DNA from: Betaproteobacteria bacterium
GTDB taxonomy: Bacteria; Pseudomonadota; Gammaproteobacteria; Burkholderiales; SG8-39
Reading direction: 5' to 3'
Assembly (NCBI GenBank): GCA_022340705.1
Contig: JAJDNJ010000006.1
Span: 1 to 40,168 of the forward strand
DNA: 40,168 nucleotides
Numbering within the stretch: position 1 is the first letter of the stretch; every line of letters begins with the position of its first letter. The translations under genes were made by a program, and so were the position numbers. The notes beneath the pieces were generated by a model. The model was not told the DNA's origin. It saw only the letters and a program-made list of their open reading frames with translations, and did no database searches. This document shows, in pieces, positions 1 to 11,396 of the stretch.

Positions 1-1290
1 TTCGAGTCCGTATCGAGCGACAGCCGCACGCTGGCGCGCGGCGCGCTGTTCGTCGCCTTGCGCGGCGAGCGCTTCGACGGACACCGTTTTCTCGATGCGG
101 CGCGCGCCGCCGGAGCGGCCGGCGCGATCGTCGATCAGCGCGCCAGCGCCGCGGCGCCGCTGCCGGTGATCGAGGTCGCCGACACGCGCCAGGCGCTGTG
201 CGATCTCGCGCGCCATTGGCGCGCGCGCTTCGCGCCCGTACTGATCGCGGTCGCGGGCTCTAACGGGAAGACCACGACCAAAGAAATGCTCGCAGCGATT
301 CTGCGCGCGCACGTCGGCGAGACCGCGCTGCTCGCCACTGCGGGCAATCTCAACACGGACATCGGCGTTTCGCTCACGCTCCTCGGCCTGCGCGCGCGCC
401 ACCGGGTCTGCGCGATCGAGCTTGGCAGCAACCATCGCGGCGAGATCGCGCTGCTCGCGGGCATCGCCCAGCCGACGATCGCCGTGGTCACCAACGCCTT
501 GCGCGACCATCTGGAATTTCTCGGCAGCGTCGAGCAGATGGCCGAGGAGAACGCCGATGCGCTGCGCGCGCTGCCTGAGGACGGCATCGCCGTGGTGAAC
601 GCCGACGATGCTCAGGCGGCGCGCTTTCGGCGCGCGGCGGGATCGCGCCGCGTCATCGACTTCGGGCTCGAGGCGCCGGCCGCGGTCGGCGCGACGGTCA
701 GCCTGGGCGCGTTGTCGAGCGAAGTGGGCATCCGCACGCCGGCCGGCGCGGTTCAAACGCGCCTTTCGATTCCCGGTCTGCACAGCGTGCGCAACGCACT
801 CGCCGCGGCGGCCTGCGCAATCGCGGCCGGCGTGCCGCCGGCCGCGATCGGCGAGGGGCTCGCCGCGTTCCGTCCGGCGACGCGCCGGCTCCAGGTCAAA
901 GCGCTGCCCGGCGGCGCCACGCTGCTCGACGACAGCTACAACGCGAACCCGGATTCGGTGCGCGCGGCGATCGACGTGCTCGCGGGCTGCCCCGCGCCCA
1001 CGGTGCTCGTGCTCGGCGACATGGGCGAGCTCGGTCCCGAGGGCCCCGCATTCCATCACGAGGTCGGTGCCTATGCCCGTGCGCGCGGGATTTCGCGCCT
1101 GGTCGCGCTCGGCGAGGCGACGCGCGCGTCGGTCGAGGCGTTCGGTAAAGGCGCGCTGCATGCCGCAAGCGTCGAGACCGCGGCGGATGCGGCGCGCGAT
1201 GGCGCGACGATTCTGGTCAAGGGATCGCTGTTCATGGGCATGAACCGCGTGGTGGCGGCCCTGACCGGCGAGACCGCGGAGGCGCACTGA
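1..1290 (+). CDS. murF: UDP-N-acetylmuramoyl-tripeptide--D-alanyl-D-alanine ligase, 5' partial
   Basis: Cytoplasmic Mur ligase that adds D-Ala-D-Ala to the UDP-MurNAc tripeptide using ATP. The reading frame is open from base 1, and the first residues ([20 protein letters not shown]) match the MurF N-terminal substrate domain, so the true start lies upstream of the window. The ATP-binding loop [10 protein letters not shown] is at about bases 256-285, and the C-terminal Mur ligase motif [12 protein letters not shown] is at about 925-960. The TGA stop overlaps the mraY ATG by one base (TGATG), indicating translational coupling inside the dcw cluster. Identification is firm; only the beginning is missing. 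Confidence 0.97.
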   Translation, partial: FESVSSDSRTLARGALFVALRGERFDGHRFLDAARAAGAAGAIVDQRASAAAPLPVIEVADTRQALCDLARHWRARFAPVLIAVAGSNGKTTTKEMLAAILRAHVGETALLATAGNLNTDIGVSLTLLGLRARHRVCAIELGSNHRGEIALLAGIAQPTIAVVTNALRDHLEFLGSVEQMAEENADALRALPEDGIAVVNADDAQAARFRRAAGSRRVIDFGLEAPAAVGATVSLGALSSEVGIRTPAGAVQTRLSIPGLHSVRNALAAAACAIAAGVPPAAIGEGLAAFRPATRRLQVKALPGGATLLDDSYNANPDSVRAAIDVLAGCPAPTVLVLGDMGELGPEGPAFHHEVGAYARARGISRLVALGEATRASVEAFGKGALHAASVETAADAARDGATILVKGSLFMGMNRVVAALTGETAEAH

Positions 1291-2381
1291 TGCTGCTCGA
1301 AATCGCCCAGTGGCTCGCACGCGAGGTGCGCCTGTTCAACGTGTTCAGCTACATCACGCTGCGCGCGGTGCTCGCCTGCCTGACGGCGCTCGCGATCTCG
1401 CTCATGCTCGGGCCGCTCGTGATTCGCAAGCTGACGGCCTACAAGATCGGCCAGTCGGTGCGTGACGACGGCCCGCAGACTCACCTCAGCAAGTCGGGTA
1501 CGCCGACGATGGGGGGCGCGCTGATCCTGCTTGCGATTGGCATCACCACGCTGCTCTGGGGCGATCTGTCCAATCGCTTCCTGTGGATCGTGCTGTTGGT
1601 CACGACTGCGTTTGGCGCCGTCGGCTGGATCGACGACTACCGCAAGGTCGTGCGCCGCGATCCGAAGGGCCTGTCGGCGCGCGCGAAATTCTTCTGGCAG
1701 TCGGTGATCGGCCTCGCCGCGGCGATCGCGCTTGCCTGGATGGCCAAGAGCGTGCCGGCGCTGTCGCAGCTCATCGTCCCGTTCTTCAAGCACATCGCCT
1801 ATCCGCTCGGCGTGCTCGGCTTCGTGGTGCTGACCTATCTGGTGATCGTCGGCAGCTCGAATGCGGTCAATCTGACCGACGGACTCGACGGGCTCGCGAT
1901 CATGCCGACCGTGATGATCGGCGGCGCGCTCGGCATCTTTGCCTACGTCGCGGGGCATGCCGGTTTCGCGAAGTACCTCGGCCTGCCATACATCCCGGGC
2001 GCGGGTGAGCTCGCCGTGTTTGCCGGCGCGCTCGCCGGCGCGGGACTCGGCTTTCTCTGGTTCAACGCCTATCCGGCCGAAGTCTTTATGGGCGACGTCG
2101 GCGCCCTCGCGCTCGGCGCGGCGCTCGGCACTATCGCGGTGATCGTGCGTCAGGAAATCGTGCTCTTCATCATGGGCGGCGTGTTCGTTGCCGAGACGCT
2201 CTCGGTGATGATCCAAGTGCTGTACTTCAAGGCGACCGGCGGCAAGCGGATTTTCCGCATGGCGCCGCTGCACCACCACTACGAGCTCGAAGGCTGGAAG
2301 GAATCCCAGGTCGTGGTGCGCTTCTGGATCATCACCATGATGCTCGTGCTGTTCGGGCTGTCGACGCTGAAGCTGCGCTAG
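1290..2381 (+). CDS. mraY: Phospho-N-acetylmuramoyl-pentapeptide transferase
   Basis: Integral membrane enzyme that transfers phospho-MurNAc-pentapeptide to undecaprenyl phosphate, making lipid I. The 363-residue protein has many hydrophobic segments and the family signatures in order: WIDDYRK with the paired catalytic aspartates, [21 protein letters not shown], and the triple histidine motif [11 protein letters not shown] near the C-terminus. Length agrees with the family (about 360). It begins at the ATG overlapping the murF stop and ends two bases before the murD ATG. Confidence 0.98.
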   Translation: MLLEIAQWLAREVRLFNVFSYITLRAVLACLTALAISLMLGPLVIRKLTAYKIGQSVRDDGPQTHLSKSGTPTMGGALILLAIGITTLLWGDLSNRFLWIVLLVTTAFGAVGWIDDYRKVVRRDPKGLSARAKFFWQSVIGLAAAIALAWMAKSVPALSQLIVPFFKHIAYPLGVLGFVVLTYLVIVGSSNAVNLTDGLDGLAIMPTVMIGGALGIFAYVAGHAGFAKYLGLPYIPGAGELAVFAGALAGAGLGFLWFNAYPAEVFMGDVGALALGAALGTIAVIVRQEIVLFIMGGVFVAETLSVMIQVLYFKATGGKRIFRMAPLHHHYELEGWKESQVVVRFWIITMMLVLFGLSTLKLR

Positions 2382-2383
2382 CC

Positions 2384-3805
2384 ATGAACATGCAGACGCC
2401 GCTCTTCAGCCTGCTGCCCCGACCGACGCCGATGGCGCTCGCCGGGCGTCGCGTGCTGGTGCTCGGGCTCGGCGATACCGGCGTCTCTGTCGCGCGCTGG
2501 GCTGCTCGCGAGGGCGCGCTGGTGCGCGCGGCGGACACGCGCGCTGCGCCGCCGGGCGCGGCGCAGCTCGGCGCGAAGCTGCCGCAGGCCGAGCGCCACT
2601 TCGGGGCGTTCGCCCCAAAGCTGCTCGACGGCGTCGATCTGGTCTGTCTGAGTCCCGGTCTCGCGCTCGCCGAGCCGGTGGTGCAGGCGGCGATCGTGCG
2701 CGGTCTTCCGGTGCTCGGCGACATCGAGCTCTTCGCTTGGCAGCTGCGCGCGCACACCGGCGTGCGCGTGGCCGCGATCACCGGCACCAACGGCAAGACC
2801 ACGGTGACTGCGCTCGTCGGCCACCTGCTGCGCACGGCCGGCGTCGACTGCGAGGTCGCCGGCAACATCGGGCCTGCGGCGCTCGACGCGCTGCTGCGTC
2901 GGACCGAGAGCGGATCGCTGCCCGCCGTCTGGGTGCTCGAGCTGTCGAGCTACCAGCTCGAGACCACCTGGTCGCTCGCGCCGGATGTCGCCACGCTGCT
3001 CAACCTGTCCGAGGACCATCTCGACCGCTACGCCTCGCTCGCTGAATACGCGGCCGCCAAGGCGCGCATCTTCGACGGCGCGGCGCTCGGCGTGGTGAAC
3101 CGCGATGACGCACGCGCCCGCGCGCTGGCCGGCGCTGCCGCGCGGCGCGTGAGCTTCGGGCTCGACGCGCCGCCGCGCGAAGCGGATTTTGGCCTGCTCG
3201 AACGCAACGCAACGACATGGCTCGCGCGCGGCCAGCGCCCGATTCTCGAGACGCGCGCGCTCGGCGCGCACGGACGCCACAACCTCTCCAACGCGCTCGC
3301 CGCGGCGGCCCTCGCGCGCGCGCTCGGCGTGCCGCATGCCGCGATTGCGCTCGGCCTGGCGACGTTTCGTGGACTGCCGCATCGCCTGCAGCGCGTCACG
3401 CTGCGTCGGGGCGTCGCATGGTTCGACGACTCGAAGGGGACCAACGTCAGCGCCACGATCGCCGCGCTGCGCGGGCTGGAGATTGGCGGACGCGTTGTGC
3501 TGATCGCGGGTGGTGATGGCAAGGGGCAGGATTTCGCGCCTCTCGCCGCTCCGGTCGCCGAACGCGCGCGTTGCGTGCTGTTGATCGGGCGCGATGCGCC
3601 GCGCATCGAGACGGCGCTTGCGTCGAGCGGGACGCGGCTCGAGCGCTGCCCGACGCTGGAAGACGCGGTCCTGCGCGCCGCCGAGCTGGCGCAGCCCGGC
3701 GACGCGGTGCTGCTTTCTCCTGCCTGTGCGAGTTTCGACATGTTTCGCGACTACCGCGAGCGCGGAGAGCGGTTTGCACGCGCGGTGCGCGCACTGGAGG
3801 CCTAG
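2384..3805 (+). CDS. murD: UDP-N-acetylmuramoyl-L-alanine--D-glutamate ligase
   Basis: Cytoplasmic Mur ligase that adds D-glutamate to UDP-MurNAc-L-Ala. The N-terminal Rossmann-like domain shows VLVLGLGDTGVSVARW, the central ATPase loop GTNGKTTV lies at about residues 133-140, and the C-terminal DDSKGTNVSA motif is intact. At 473 residues it is somewhat longer than the E. coli enzyme (438), mainly through an N-terminal extension and alanine-rich insertions. A second in-frame ATG (MQTP, base 2390) could be the real start. It lies between mraY (2-base gap) and ftsW (3-base gap). Confidence 0.97.
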   Translation: MNMQTPLFSLLPRPTPMALAGRRVLVLGLGDTGVSVARWAAREGALVRAADTRAAPPGAAQLGAKLPQAERHFGAFAPKLLDGVDLVCLSPGLALAEPVVQAAIVRGLPVLGDIELFAWQLRAHTGVRVAAITGTNGKTTVTALVGHLLRTAGVDCEVAGNIGPAALDALLRRTESGSLPAVWVLELSSYQLETTWSLAPDVATLLNLSEDHLDRYASLAEYAAAKARIFDGAALGVVNRDDARARALAGAAARRVSFGLDAPPREADFGLLERNATTWLARGQRPILETRALGAHGRHNLSNALAAAALARALGVPHAAIALGLATFRGLPHRLQRVTLRRGVAWFDDSKGTNVSATIAALRGLEIGGRVVLIAGGDGKGQDFAPLAAPVAERARCVLLIGRDAPRIETALASSGTRLERCPTLEDAVLRAAELAQPGDAVLLSPACASFDMFRDYRERGERFARAVRALEA

Positions 3806-3808
3806 GAA

Positions 3809-4972
3809 ATGGCCGCCGTCCTGCGCGCGAAGAGCAAGCCGCCGGTCGCGGAGTACGACCGCTCCTTGGTCTGGGGCGCGCTGCTGCTCGCCGCGCTCGG
3901 CCTGGTGATGGTGTATTCGGCCTCGATCGCGACCGCCGAAGCGAGCCGTTACACGGGCCAGAATCCTGCCTACTTCCTGCTGCGTCACGCGCTGTTCCTC
4001 GCCGCCTCGCTGCTCGCCGGCGCGGTGGTGTTTCTCGTGCCGATGCGCGGCTGGCAGAAGGCGGCGCCCTGGCTGTTTCTCTGCGGCCTGGTGTTGCTGG
4101 TGCTGGTGCTGGTCCCGGGGCTCGGTCGCGAGGTGAACGGCGCGCGCCGCTGGCTCGATCTGCGCGTGGTCTCGCTGCAGCCGTCCGAGCTGATCAAGCT
4201 CGCGGTCGTCCTTTATGCGGCTGACTACACGGTGCGCAAGCACGCCGTGCTGAAGAACTTCAAGAAGGGGCTGCTGCCGATGCTCGCGGTGATGCTCCTG
4301 GTGTCCTGGCTTTTGCTGCGCGAGCCCGACTTCGGCGCCCTGGTCGTGATTGCCGTCACCGCCTTCGGTGTCCTGTTTCTCGGCGGAATGAACGGGCTGC
4401 ATTTCGCGGCTCTGCTGCTGATGCTCGGAGTCGGCGCAGCGGGGCTGGTGCTGTCCTCGCCCTATCGCATGCAGCGCATCCTGGGTTTCATGGATCCCTG
4501 GGCCGACCCCTACGGCGGCGGCTACCAGCTCACGCATGCGCTGATCGCCTTCGGCCGTGGCGAGTGGTTCGGCGTCGGACTCGGGGCGAGCGTCGAAAAG
4601 CTCTTTTACCTGCCCGAGGCGCACACCGATTTCCTGCTCGCGGTCATTGCCGAGGAACTCGGGCTGGTCGGCGTTGCGGTGGTGATCGGGCTTTTCCTCT
4701 GGCTCGTGCTGCGCGCCTTCGCGATCGGGCGCCAGGCGGCGCTGCGCGAGCGGCACTTTTCTGCGCTCGTGGCGCAGGGCATCGGCATCTGGATCGGGTT
4801 TCAGGCGCTGATCAACATGGGCGTGAACATGGGTCTGCTGCCGACCAAGGGGTTGACGCTGCCATTGATGAGCTTTGGCGGCTCCGGGCTTCTGGTCAAT
4901 TTTGCCGCGCTCGCGATCCTGCTGCGCATCGATTGGGAGAGTCGGCAGCTCGCCCGGGGGATGACCGCATGA
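3809..4972 (+). CDS. ftsW: SEDS-family septal peptidoglycan glycosyltransferase FtsW
   Basis: Polytopic membrane protein (387 residues, about ten hydrophobic segments) that polymerises lipid II at the division septum together with the transpeptidase FtsI. SEDS signatures are present: [16 protein letters not shown], whose aspartate (residue 274) corresponds to the catalytic aspartate of the family, and [16 protein letters not shown] near the C-terminus. A GGAGG at 3796-3800 precedes the ATG. RodA is the main alternative, but position between murD and murG makes FtsW the clear choice. Its TGA overlaps the murG ATG. Confidence 0.97.
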   Translation: MAAVLRAKSKPPVAEYDRSLVWGALLLAALGLVMVYSASIATAEASRYTGQNPAYFLLRHALFLAASLLAGAVVFLVPMRGWQKAAPWLFLCGLVLLVLVLVPGLGREVNGARRWLDLRVVSLQPSELIKLAVVLYAADYTVRKHAVLKNFKKGLLPMLAVMLLVSWLLLREPDFGALVVIAVTAFGVLFLGGMNGLHFAALLLMLGVGAAGLVLSSPYRMQRILGFMDPWADPYGGGYQLTHALIAFGRGEWFGVGLGASVEKLFYLPEAHTDFLLAVIAEELGLVGVAVVIGLFLWLVLRAFAIGRQAALRERHFSALVAQGIGIWIGFQALINMGVNMGLLPTKGLTLPLMSFGGSGLLVNFAALAILLRIDWESRQLARGMTA

Positions 4973-6030
4973 GCCGGACCGTGATGATCATGGCGGGCGG
5001 CACCGGCGGTCACATCATGCCAGGGCTCGCGGTGGCCGACGTGATGCGCGCGGCCGGCTGGGACGTGGTCTGGCTCGGGGCGAAGGGCGGCATGGAAGAG
5101 CGCCTCGTCCCGCCGCACGGCTACCGCACTGCCTGGATCCGGGCGCGCGCGCTGCGCGGCAAGGGCTGGCTCTCGCAGCTGCTGCTGCCGGCGAACCTGC
5201 TGATCTCGTTCTGGCAGAGCGCGCGTGCACTGTTTCGCGAGCGTCCCGACGTCGTGCTCGGCATGGGCGGCTACGTCGCGTTTCCGGGCGGGATGATGGC
5301 AGCGCTGCTCGCGCGCCCGCTCGCGCTGCACGAGCAGAACGCGATCGCGGGGCTCGCAAACCGGGTGCTCGCCCAGGTCGCCGACAAGGTGATGGCCGCT
5401 TTTCCGAACGCGCCGCGCGGCGCCGAGTGGACAGGCAATCCGGTACGCGCGGAGATCGCCGCACTGGATCCGCCCGCGGCGCGCTACGCGGCGCGCAGCG
5501 GGCCGCTCAATCTGCTGGTGATTGGAGGCAGTCTCGGCGCGAACGCGCTGAACGAGGCGGTGCCCGCGGCGCTCGCGCGCATGCCCGAGGCCGCGCGCCC
5601 GCGCGTCGTGCATCAGGCGGGCGCACAGCATCTCGAATCGGTGCGCGCGACCTACGCCGCGCAGCAGGTCGCCGGCGAGGTCGTCGCCTTCATCGACGAC
5701 ATGGCGGCGCGTTACGCGCAGGCCGATGTCGTGGTGTGCCGGGCCGGCGCAATGACCGTCGCCGAGCTCGCGGTCGCCGGGCTGCCGGGCGTCCTGATCC
5801 CCTATCCGTATGCGGTGGACGACCATCAGAGCGCGAATGCGCGCTTTCTGGCCGAGCAGGGCGCCGCGCTGCTGCTGCCGCAGGCGGAGCTGACGCCGCA
5901 GCGCCTCGCCGAGCTGCTCGGCGGGCTCGAACGCGCCCGTTTGCTCGATATGGCACAGCGGGCGCGCGTGCTCGGCAAACCCGATGCGGCGCGCGTCGTC
6001 GCCGAGCGCTGCATGGAGCTGGCGCAATGA
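4969..6030 (+). CDS. murG: Undecaprenyldiphospho-muramoylpentapeptide beta-N-acetylglucosaminyltransferase
   Basis: GT28 glycosyltransferase on the inner face of the membrane that adds GlcNAc to lipid I, giving lipid II. The 353-residue product starts [20 protein letters not shown] with the glycine-rich loop typical of MurG, followed by [24 protein letters not shown], a second glycine loop [10 protein letters not shown], and the UDP-GlcNAc-binding segment GAMTVAELA. The start was placed at the ATG forming ATGA with the ftsW stop. The frame is open further upstream, but that stretch lies inside ftsW and is not MurG-like. Confidence 0.97.
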   Translation: MSRTVMIMAGGTGGHIMPGLAVADVMRAAGWDVVWLGAKGGMEERLVPPHGYRTAWIRARALRGKGWLSQLLLPANLLISFWQSARALFRERPDVVLGMGGYVAFPGGMMAALLARPLALHEQNAIAGLANRVLAQVADKVMAAFPNAPRGAEWTGNPVRAEIAALDPPAARYAARSGPLNLLVIGGSLGANALNEAVPAALARMPEAARPRVVHQAGAQHLESVRATYAAQQVAGEVVAFIDDMAARYAQADVVVCRAGAMTVAELAVAGLPGVLIPYPYAVDDHQSANARFLAEQGAALLLPQAELTPQRLAELLGGLERARLLDMAQRARVLGKPDAARVVAERCMELAQ

Positions 6031-6074
6031 GGCACACCGTGCGCCGCCAATACCGCCGAAGGGGTACCGCGTGA
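6027..6074 (+). CDS. Possible 15-codon leader ORF between murG and murC
   Basis: An ATG overlapping the murG stop opens a 15-residue frame ([15 protein letters not shown]) whose TGA overlaps the GTG start of murC. A GGAG at 6015-6018 stands 8 bases before the ATG. Its first 20 bases match the first 20 of murC at 16 positions, so it looks like a relic or duplicate of the murC start. Whether it is translated is inference; it may only relay ribosomes from murG to murC. No function is proposed for the peptide. Confidence 0.35.
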   Translation: MRHTVRRQYRRRGTA

Positions 6075-7459
6075 GGCACAAGGTACGCCGAGTCCACTTC
6101 GTCGGTATCGGAGGCAGCGGCATGAGCGGCATTGCCGAAGTGCTGCTCAACCTGGGCTACGAAGTCAGCGGGTCCGACGTTTCGGCGAGCGCGGTGACGC
6201 GTCGCCTCGCAGATCTTGGCGCGCGTATCTACCCGACGCATGCGGGTGACCATATCCAGGGCGCGGACGCGGTTGTCGTCTCAAGCGCGGTCGCGGCGAG
6301 CAATCCCGAGGTGACGGCGGCGCGCGCTGCGCGCATTCCGGTGGTGCCGCGCGCGCTGATGCTCGCTGAGCTGATGCGCCTGAAGCAGGGCATCGCGATC
6401 GCGGGCACCCACGGTAAAACGACGACCACGAGTCTGGTCGCAAGCGTGCTGGCCGAGGGTGGCCTCGATCCCACTTTCGTAATCGGAGGCCGGCTCGAGG
6501 CTGCGGGCTCGAGCGCGCGGCTCGGCACCGGCGAGTTCATCGTCGTCGAGGCGGACGAGTCGGACGCATCGTTTCTCCACCTGCAGCCGGTTGTCGCGGT
6601 GGTGACCAACATCGACGCCGACCACATGGAGACCTACGCGCACGATTTCGCGCGCCTCAAGCAGTCGTTCGTCCAGTTTCTCCAGAACCTGCCTTTCTAC
6701 GGCAGCGCCATTCTCTGCGTCGATGACCCGAACGTGCGCGAGATTCTGCCGTTCGTCTCCAAGCCGCTGCTCAGCTACGGTTTCGCGGCCGACGCGATGC
6801 TGCGCGCCGAGCGCGTCGAGCACGCAGCCGGGGCGATGCGCTTCGCTGTGGTGCGCGAACGGCGCGATCCGCTGGCGGTGACGCTCAACCTGCCGGGCCG
6901 GCACAACGTGCAGAACGCGCTCGCCGCGATCGCGGTCGCGACCGAGCTCGGCGTGCCGGACGACGCGATTCTCAAGGCGCTCGCCGAGTTCCGCGGCGTC
7001 GGCCGACGCTTCCAGCGCCACGGCGAGGTGGCCCTGCCGGACGGCGGACGATTTGCCCTGATCGACGACTACGGTCATCACCCGGCGGAGATGGCCGCGA
7101 CGCTGGAGGCGGTGCGTGGCGCCTTTCCCGGTCGGCGCGTGGTGCTCGCCTTTCAGCCGCATCGCTACACGCGTACGCGCGACTTGTTCGAGGACTTCGT
7201 GCGCGTGCTCTCGAGCGCCGATGCGCTGCTCCTGGCCGAGGTCTATCCGGCGGGCGAGGCGCCGATCGTCGCCGCCGACGGGCGCTCGCTCGCACGCGCG
7301 GTGCGCGTGGCAGGCCGCGTCGAGCCGATCTTCGTCGAGCGCATCGATGCGCTCGCGGCGGAGATTCTGCGCGTCGCGCGTGACGGCGACGTGGTGGTCA
7401 CCATGGGCGCGGGATCAATCGGTTCTGTTCCGGCCCAGCTGCTCGGGCGCGAGGGTTGA
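6071..7459 (+). CDS. murC: UDP-N-acetylmuramate--L-alanine ligase
   Basis: First amino-acid-adding Mur ligase, joining L-Ala to UDP-MurNAc in the cytoplasm. The 462-residue protein starts [20 protein letters not shown], the typical MurC N-terminus with the UDP-binding glycine loop. The ATPase loop [10 protein letters not shown] and the C-terminal [16 protein letters not shown] follow. The GTG start at 6071 is chosen because a GAAGGGG ribosome-binding site (6058-6064) sits six bases upstream and because the residues from here align with the family. The frame is open upstream inside murG, but that part is not MurC-like. Confidence 0.96.
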   Translation: MRHKVRRVHFVGIGGSGMSGIAEVLLNLGYEVSGSDVSASAVTRRLADLGARIYPTHAGDHIQGADAVVVSSAVAASNPEVTAARAARIPVVPRALMLAELMRLKQGIAIAGTHGKTTTTSLVASVLAEGGLDPTFVIGGRLEAAGSSARLGTGEFIVVEADESDASFLHLQPVVAVVTNIDADHMETYAHDFARLKQSFVQFLQNLPFYGSAILCVDDPNVREILPFVSKPLLSYGFAADAMLRAERVEHAAGAMRFAVVRERRDPLAVTLNLPGRHNVQNALAAIAVATELGVPDDAILKALAEFRGVGRRFQRHGEVALPDGGRFALIDDYGHHPAEMAATLEAVRGAFPGRRVVLAFQPHRYTRTRDLFEDFVRVLSSADALLLAEVYPAGEAPIVAADGRSLARAVRVAGRVEPIFVERIDALAAEILRVARDGDVVVTMGAGSIGSVPAQLLGREG

Positions 7460-7469
7460 GGCGCGGCGA

Positions 7470-9307
<1,838 letters not shown>

Positions 9308-9315
9308 GCGCGCGC

Positions 9316-10062
9316 ATGTGGAACAACCCACGTCTGCTCAACACGATCGCCGGAGCGCTCAGCGCGGCCGCCTGCCTCGCACTGCTGGTCGCGGGGGTGA
9401 CCTGGCTGCAGCGTTCCGCACTGTTCCCGCTGCACGAGATCACCGTCGATGGACCGCTCACCCACACCGTGGCTGCGGATCTCGCGCAGGCCACGCGCGG
9501 GCGCCTGCGCGGCAATTTCTTCGCGGTGGATCTCGGCGAGGTGCGCGCGGCGCTCGAAGCGCTGCCCTGGGTGCGCAGCGTCCAGGTGCGGCGCGTGTGG
9601 CCGGACCGGCTCGAGGCCACGATCGAGGAGCATGTCCCGCTCGCGCACTGGGGAAACGACGCGCTGATCAATACCTTCGGCGAGCGCTTCGATGCGCGCA
9701 GCGACGCGAAGCTGCCGCGCCTCGACGGTCCGCCCGGCACCGCGAGCGAGGTCGCGCGCCGCTATCTGCGCTTCGGCGAGATCCTCTCGCCGCTCGGTCT
9801 GAAGCTGACGCAGGTGGTGCTCACGCCGCGCTTCGCCTGGCGACTCACGCTCGACAGCGGACTGCACATCGAGCTCGGGCGCGACATCGGGTCGCAGCCC
9901 GCCGAAGCGCGGCTGGCGCGCTTCGCGGCCGCCTATCCGCAGACCCTGGGCACCCTGGCGCAGCCCCATGCCTACGTCGACCTGCGCTACCCGAACGGAT
10001 TCGCCCTGCGCGTGCCGGGCCTCGAGCAGGAGCGCGGTGAGCAACAGGGGTCGAAAGGTTGA
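9316..10062 (+). CDS. ftsQ: Cell division protein FtsQ
   Basis: Bitopic divisome protein connecting cytoplasmic FtsA/FtsZ with FtsB/FtsL and septal synthases. The 248-residue product has a short cytoplasmic tail (MWNNPRLLN), one membrane segment at about residues 12-32, a periplasmic POTRA domain beginning FPLHEITVDGPLTH, and the FtsQ beta domain. The MWNNPRLLN start resembles betaproteobacterial FtsQ. The frame is open far upstream through ddl, but the ATG at 9316, eight bases after the ddl stop, is the evident start. Confidence 0.95.
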   Translation: MWNNPRLLNTIAGALSAAACLALLVAGVTWLQRSALFPLHEITVDGPLTHTVAADLAQATRGRLRGNFFAVDLGEVRAALEALPWVRSVQVRRVWPDRLEATIEEHVPLAHWGNDALINTFGERFDARSDAKLPRLDGPPGTASEVARRYLRFGEILSPLGLKLTQVVLTPRFAWRLTLDSGLHIELGRDIGSQPAEARLARFAAAYPQTLGTLAQPHAYVDLRYPNGFALRVPGLEQERGEQQGSKG

Positions 10063-10063
10063 G

Positions 10064-11293
10064 ATGGCCAAGGACGCGAAGAACCTGATCGTCGGACTCG
10101 ACATCGGCACCTCCAAGGCGGTGGCGCTGGTCGCCGAGCTGCGCGAGGACGGCAGCCTCGAGATCCTTGGCATGGGCAGTCACGAGTCGAAAGGCCTGAA
10201 AAAGGGCGTCGTCGTCAACATCGAGGCGACGGTCAACGCCATCCAGCGCGCGCTCGAGGAAGCCGAGCTGATGGCCGATTGCCGGATCGCGTCGGCCTAC
10301 GTCGGCATTGCCGGCAGCCACATCAAGAGCTTCAACTCGACCGGCATGGTCGCGATCAAGGACCGCGAGGTGACCGCACTCGACGTCGAGCGCGCGATCG
10401 ACACCGCGCGCGCGGTCAACATCCCGACCGACCAGCAGATCCTCCACGTCCTGCGTCAGGAGTTCATCATCGACGGGCAGGACGACGTGCGCGAGCCGAT
10501 CGGCATGTCGGGCGTGCGCCTCGAGGTCAAGGTGCACATGGTGACCGGCGCGGTGTCGGCCGCCCAGAACATCGTGAAATGTGTGCGCCGCTGCGGCCTC
10601 GAGGTCAACGACCTGATCCTGCAACCGCTTGCTTCGGCGCGCGCCGTGCTGTCCGAGGACGAGAGCGATCTTGGTGTTTGCCTCGTCGACATCGGCGGCG
10701 GAACGACCGACGTGGCGATCTTCACCCAGGGGGCGATTCGTCACACCGCGGTGATTCCGATCGCGGGCGATCAGATCACCAACGACATCGCGATGGCCCT
10801 GCGCACGCCAACGGTCGACGCCGAGAACATCAAGATCGGTCACGGCGTCGCGCTACGCCAGCTGGCCGATCCGAACCAGATGATCGAGGTCCCCGGCATC
10901 GGCGAGCGCGCGCCGCGCGCCATGTCGCGCCAGACCCTGGCCGAGGTGATCGAGCCACGGGTCGAGGAGTTGTTTTCGCTCGTGCAGCAGGTGCTGCGCG
11001 ATTCCGGTCTCGAGGAGCTGCTGTCCTCGGGAATCGTCCTGACCGGCGGCTCCTCGGTGATGCAGGGGATGGTCGAGCTGGGCGAGGAAATCTTCCACAT
11101 GCCGGTGCGCGTCGGAATCCCGCGCTACAGCGGCGCGCTGGCCGAGGTGGTGCGCAGCCCGCGCTACGCCACCGTGGTGGGTCTGATTTTGGAAGGGGTT
11201 TCACAAATGCGTCAGGGACAGCGCACGCGGCAAAGCGGCTCCCTGCGCTCGGTGATCGCGCGCATGCGCGAATGGTTTCAGAGGAACTTCTGA
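10064..11293 (+). CDS. ftsA: Cell division protein FtsA
   Basis: Actin-like ATPase that tethers FtsZ to the membrane and recruits the divisome. The 409-residue product has the phosphate 1 motif IVGLDIGTSK, the phosphate 2 motif CLVDIGGGTTDVAIF, the adenosine motif GIVLTGGSSVMQGM, and a C-terminal amphipathic helix (IARMREWFQRNF) expected to bind the membrane. The ATG at 10064 follows the ftsQ stop by one base. An in-frame GTG at 10037 would add nine residues but lacks family support. Confidence 0.97.
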   Translation: MAKDAKNLIVGLDIGTSKAVALVAELREDGSLEILGMGSHESKGLKKGVVVNIEATVNAIQRALEEAELMADCRIASAYVGIAGSHIKSFNSTGMVAIKDREVTALDVERAIDTARAVNIPTDQQILHVLRQEFIIDGQDDVREPIGMSGVRLEVKVHMVTGAVSAAQNIVKCVRRCGLEVNDLILQPLASARAVLSEDESDLGVCLVDIGGGTTDVAIFTQGAIRHTAVIPIAGDQITNDIAMALRTPTVDAENIKIGHGVALRQLADPNQMIEVPGIGERAPRAMSRQTLAEVIEPRVEELFSLVQQVLRDSGLEELLSSGIVLTGGSSVMQGMVELGEEIFHMPVRVGIPRYSGALAEVVRSPRYATVVGLILEGVSQMRQGQRTRQSGSLRSVIARMREWFQRNF

Positions 11294-11326
11294 TGAAAGG
11301 GCGTCAGAAGGGTTTTCTGAAAGTGG

Positions 11327-11363
11327 GCGTTGCAACGCAGCGCGCAGCGCTGCTTTGCAACGC
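11327..11363 (+). other. Strong stem-loop in the ftsA-ftsZ spacer
   Basis: The arms GCGTTGCAA (11327-11335) and TTGCAACGC (11355-11363) are perfect complements. Inside them GCAGCG (11337-11342) pairs with CGCTGC (11348-11353), leaving one C/T mismatch and a five-base loop. This gives 15 base pairs in the mRNA 20 bases upstream of the ftsZ ribosome-binding site. No T-run follows, so a standard intrinsic terminator is unlikely. An mRNA-processing, stability or translation-control element is inferred. Confidence 0.7.
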
Positions 11364-11382
11364 ATCGTTGTTCTTACCTTGC

Positions 11383-11390
11383 AAGGAGGA
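11383..11390 (+). promoter_or_regulatory. Strong Shine-Dalgarno of ftsZ
   Basis: AAGGAGGA lies six bases before the ATG at 11397. It is one of the best ribosome-binding sites in the window and fixes the ftsZ start, although the frame is open 42 bases further upstream. Confidence 0.85.
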
Positions 11391-11396
11391 AAGCAC

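Noticed and set aside
2378-4756. 792-codon open frame on the minus strand
   Set aside because: It lies wholly opposite murD and ftsW, has low-complexity Arg/Gln/Ala/His-rich composition, and matches no family. High G+C makes antisense stops rare.
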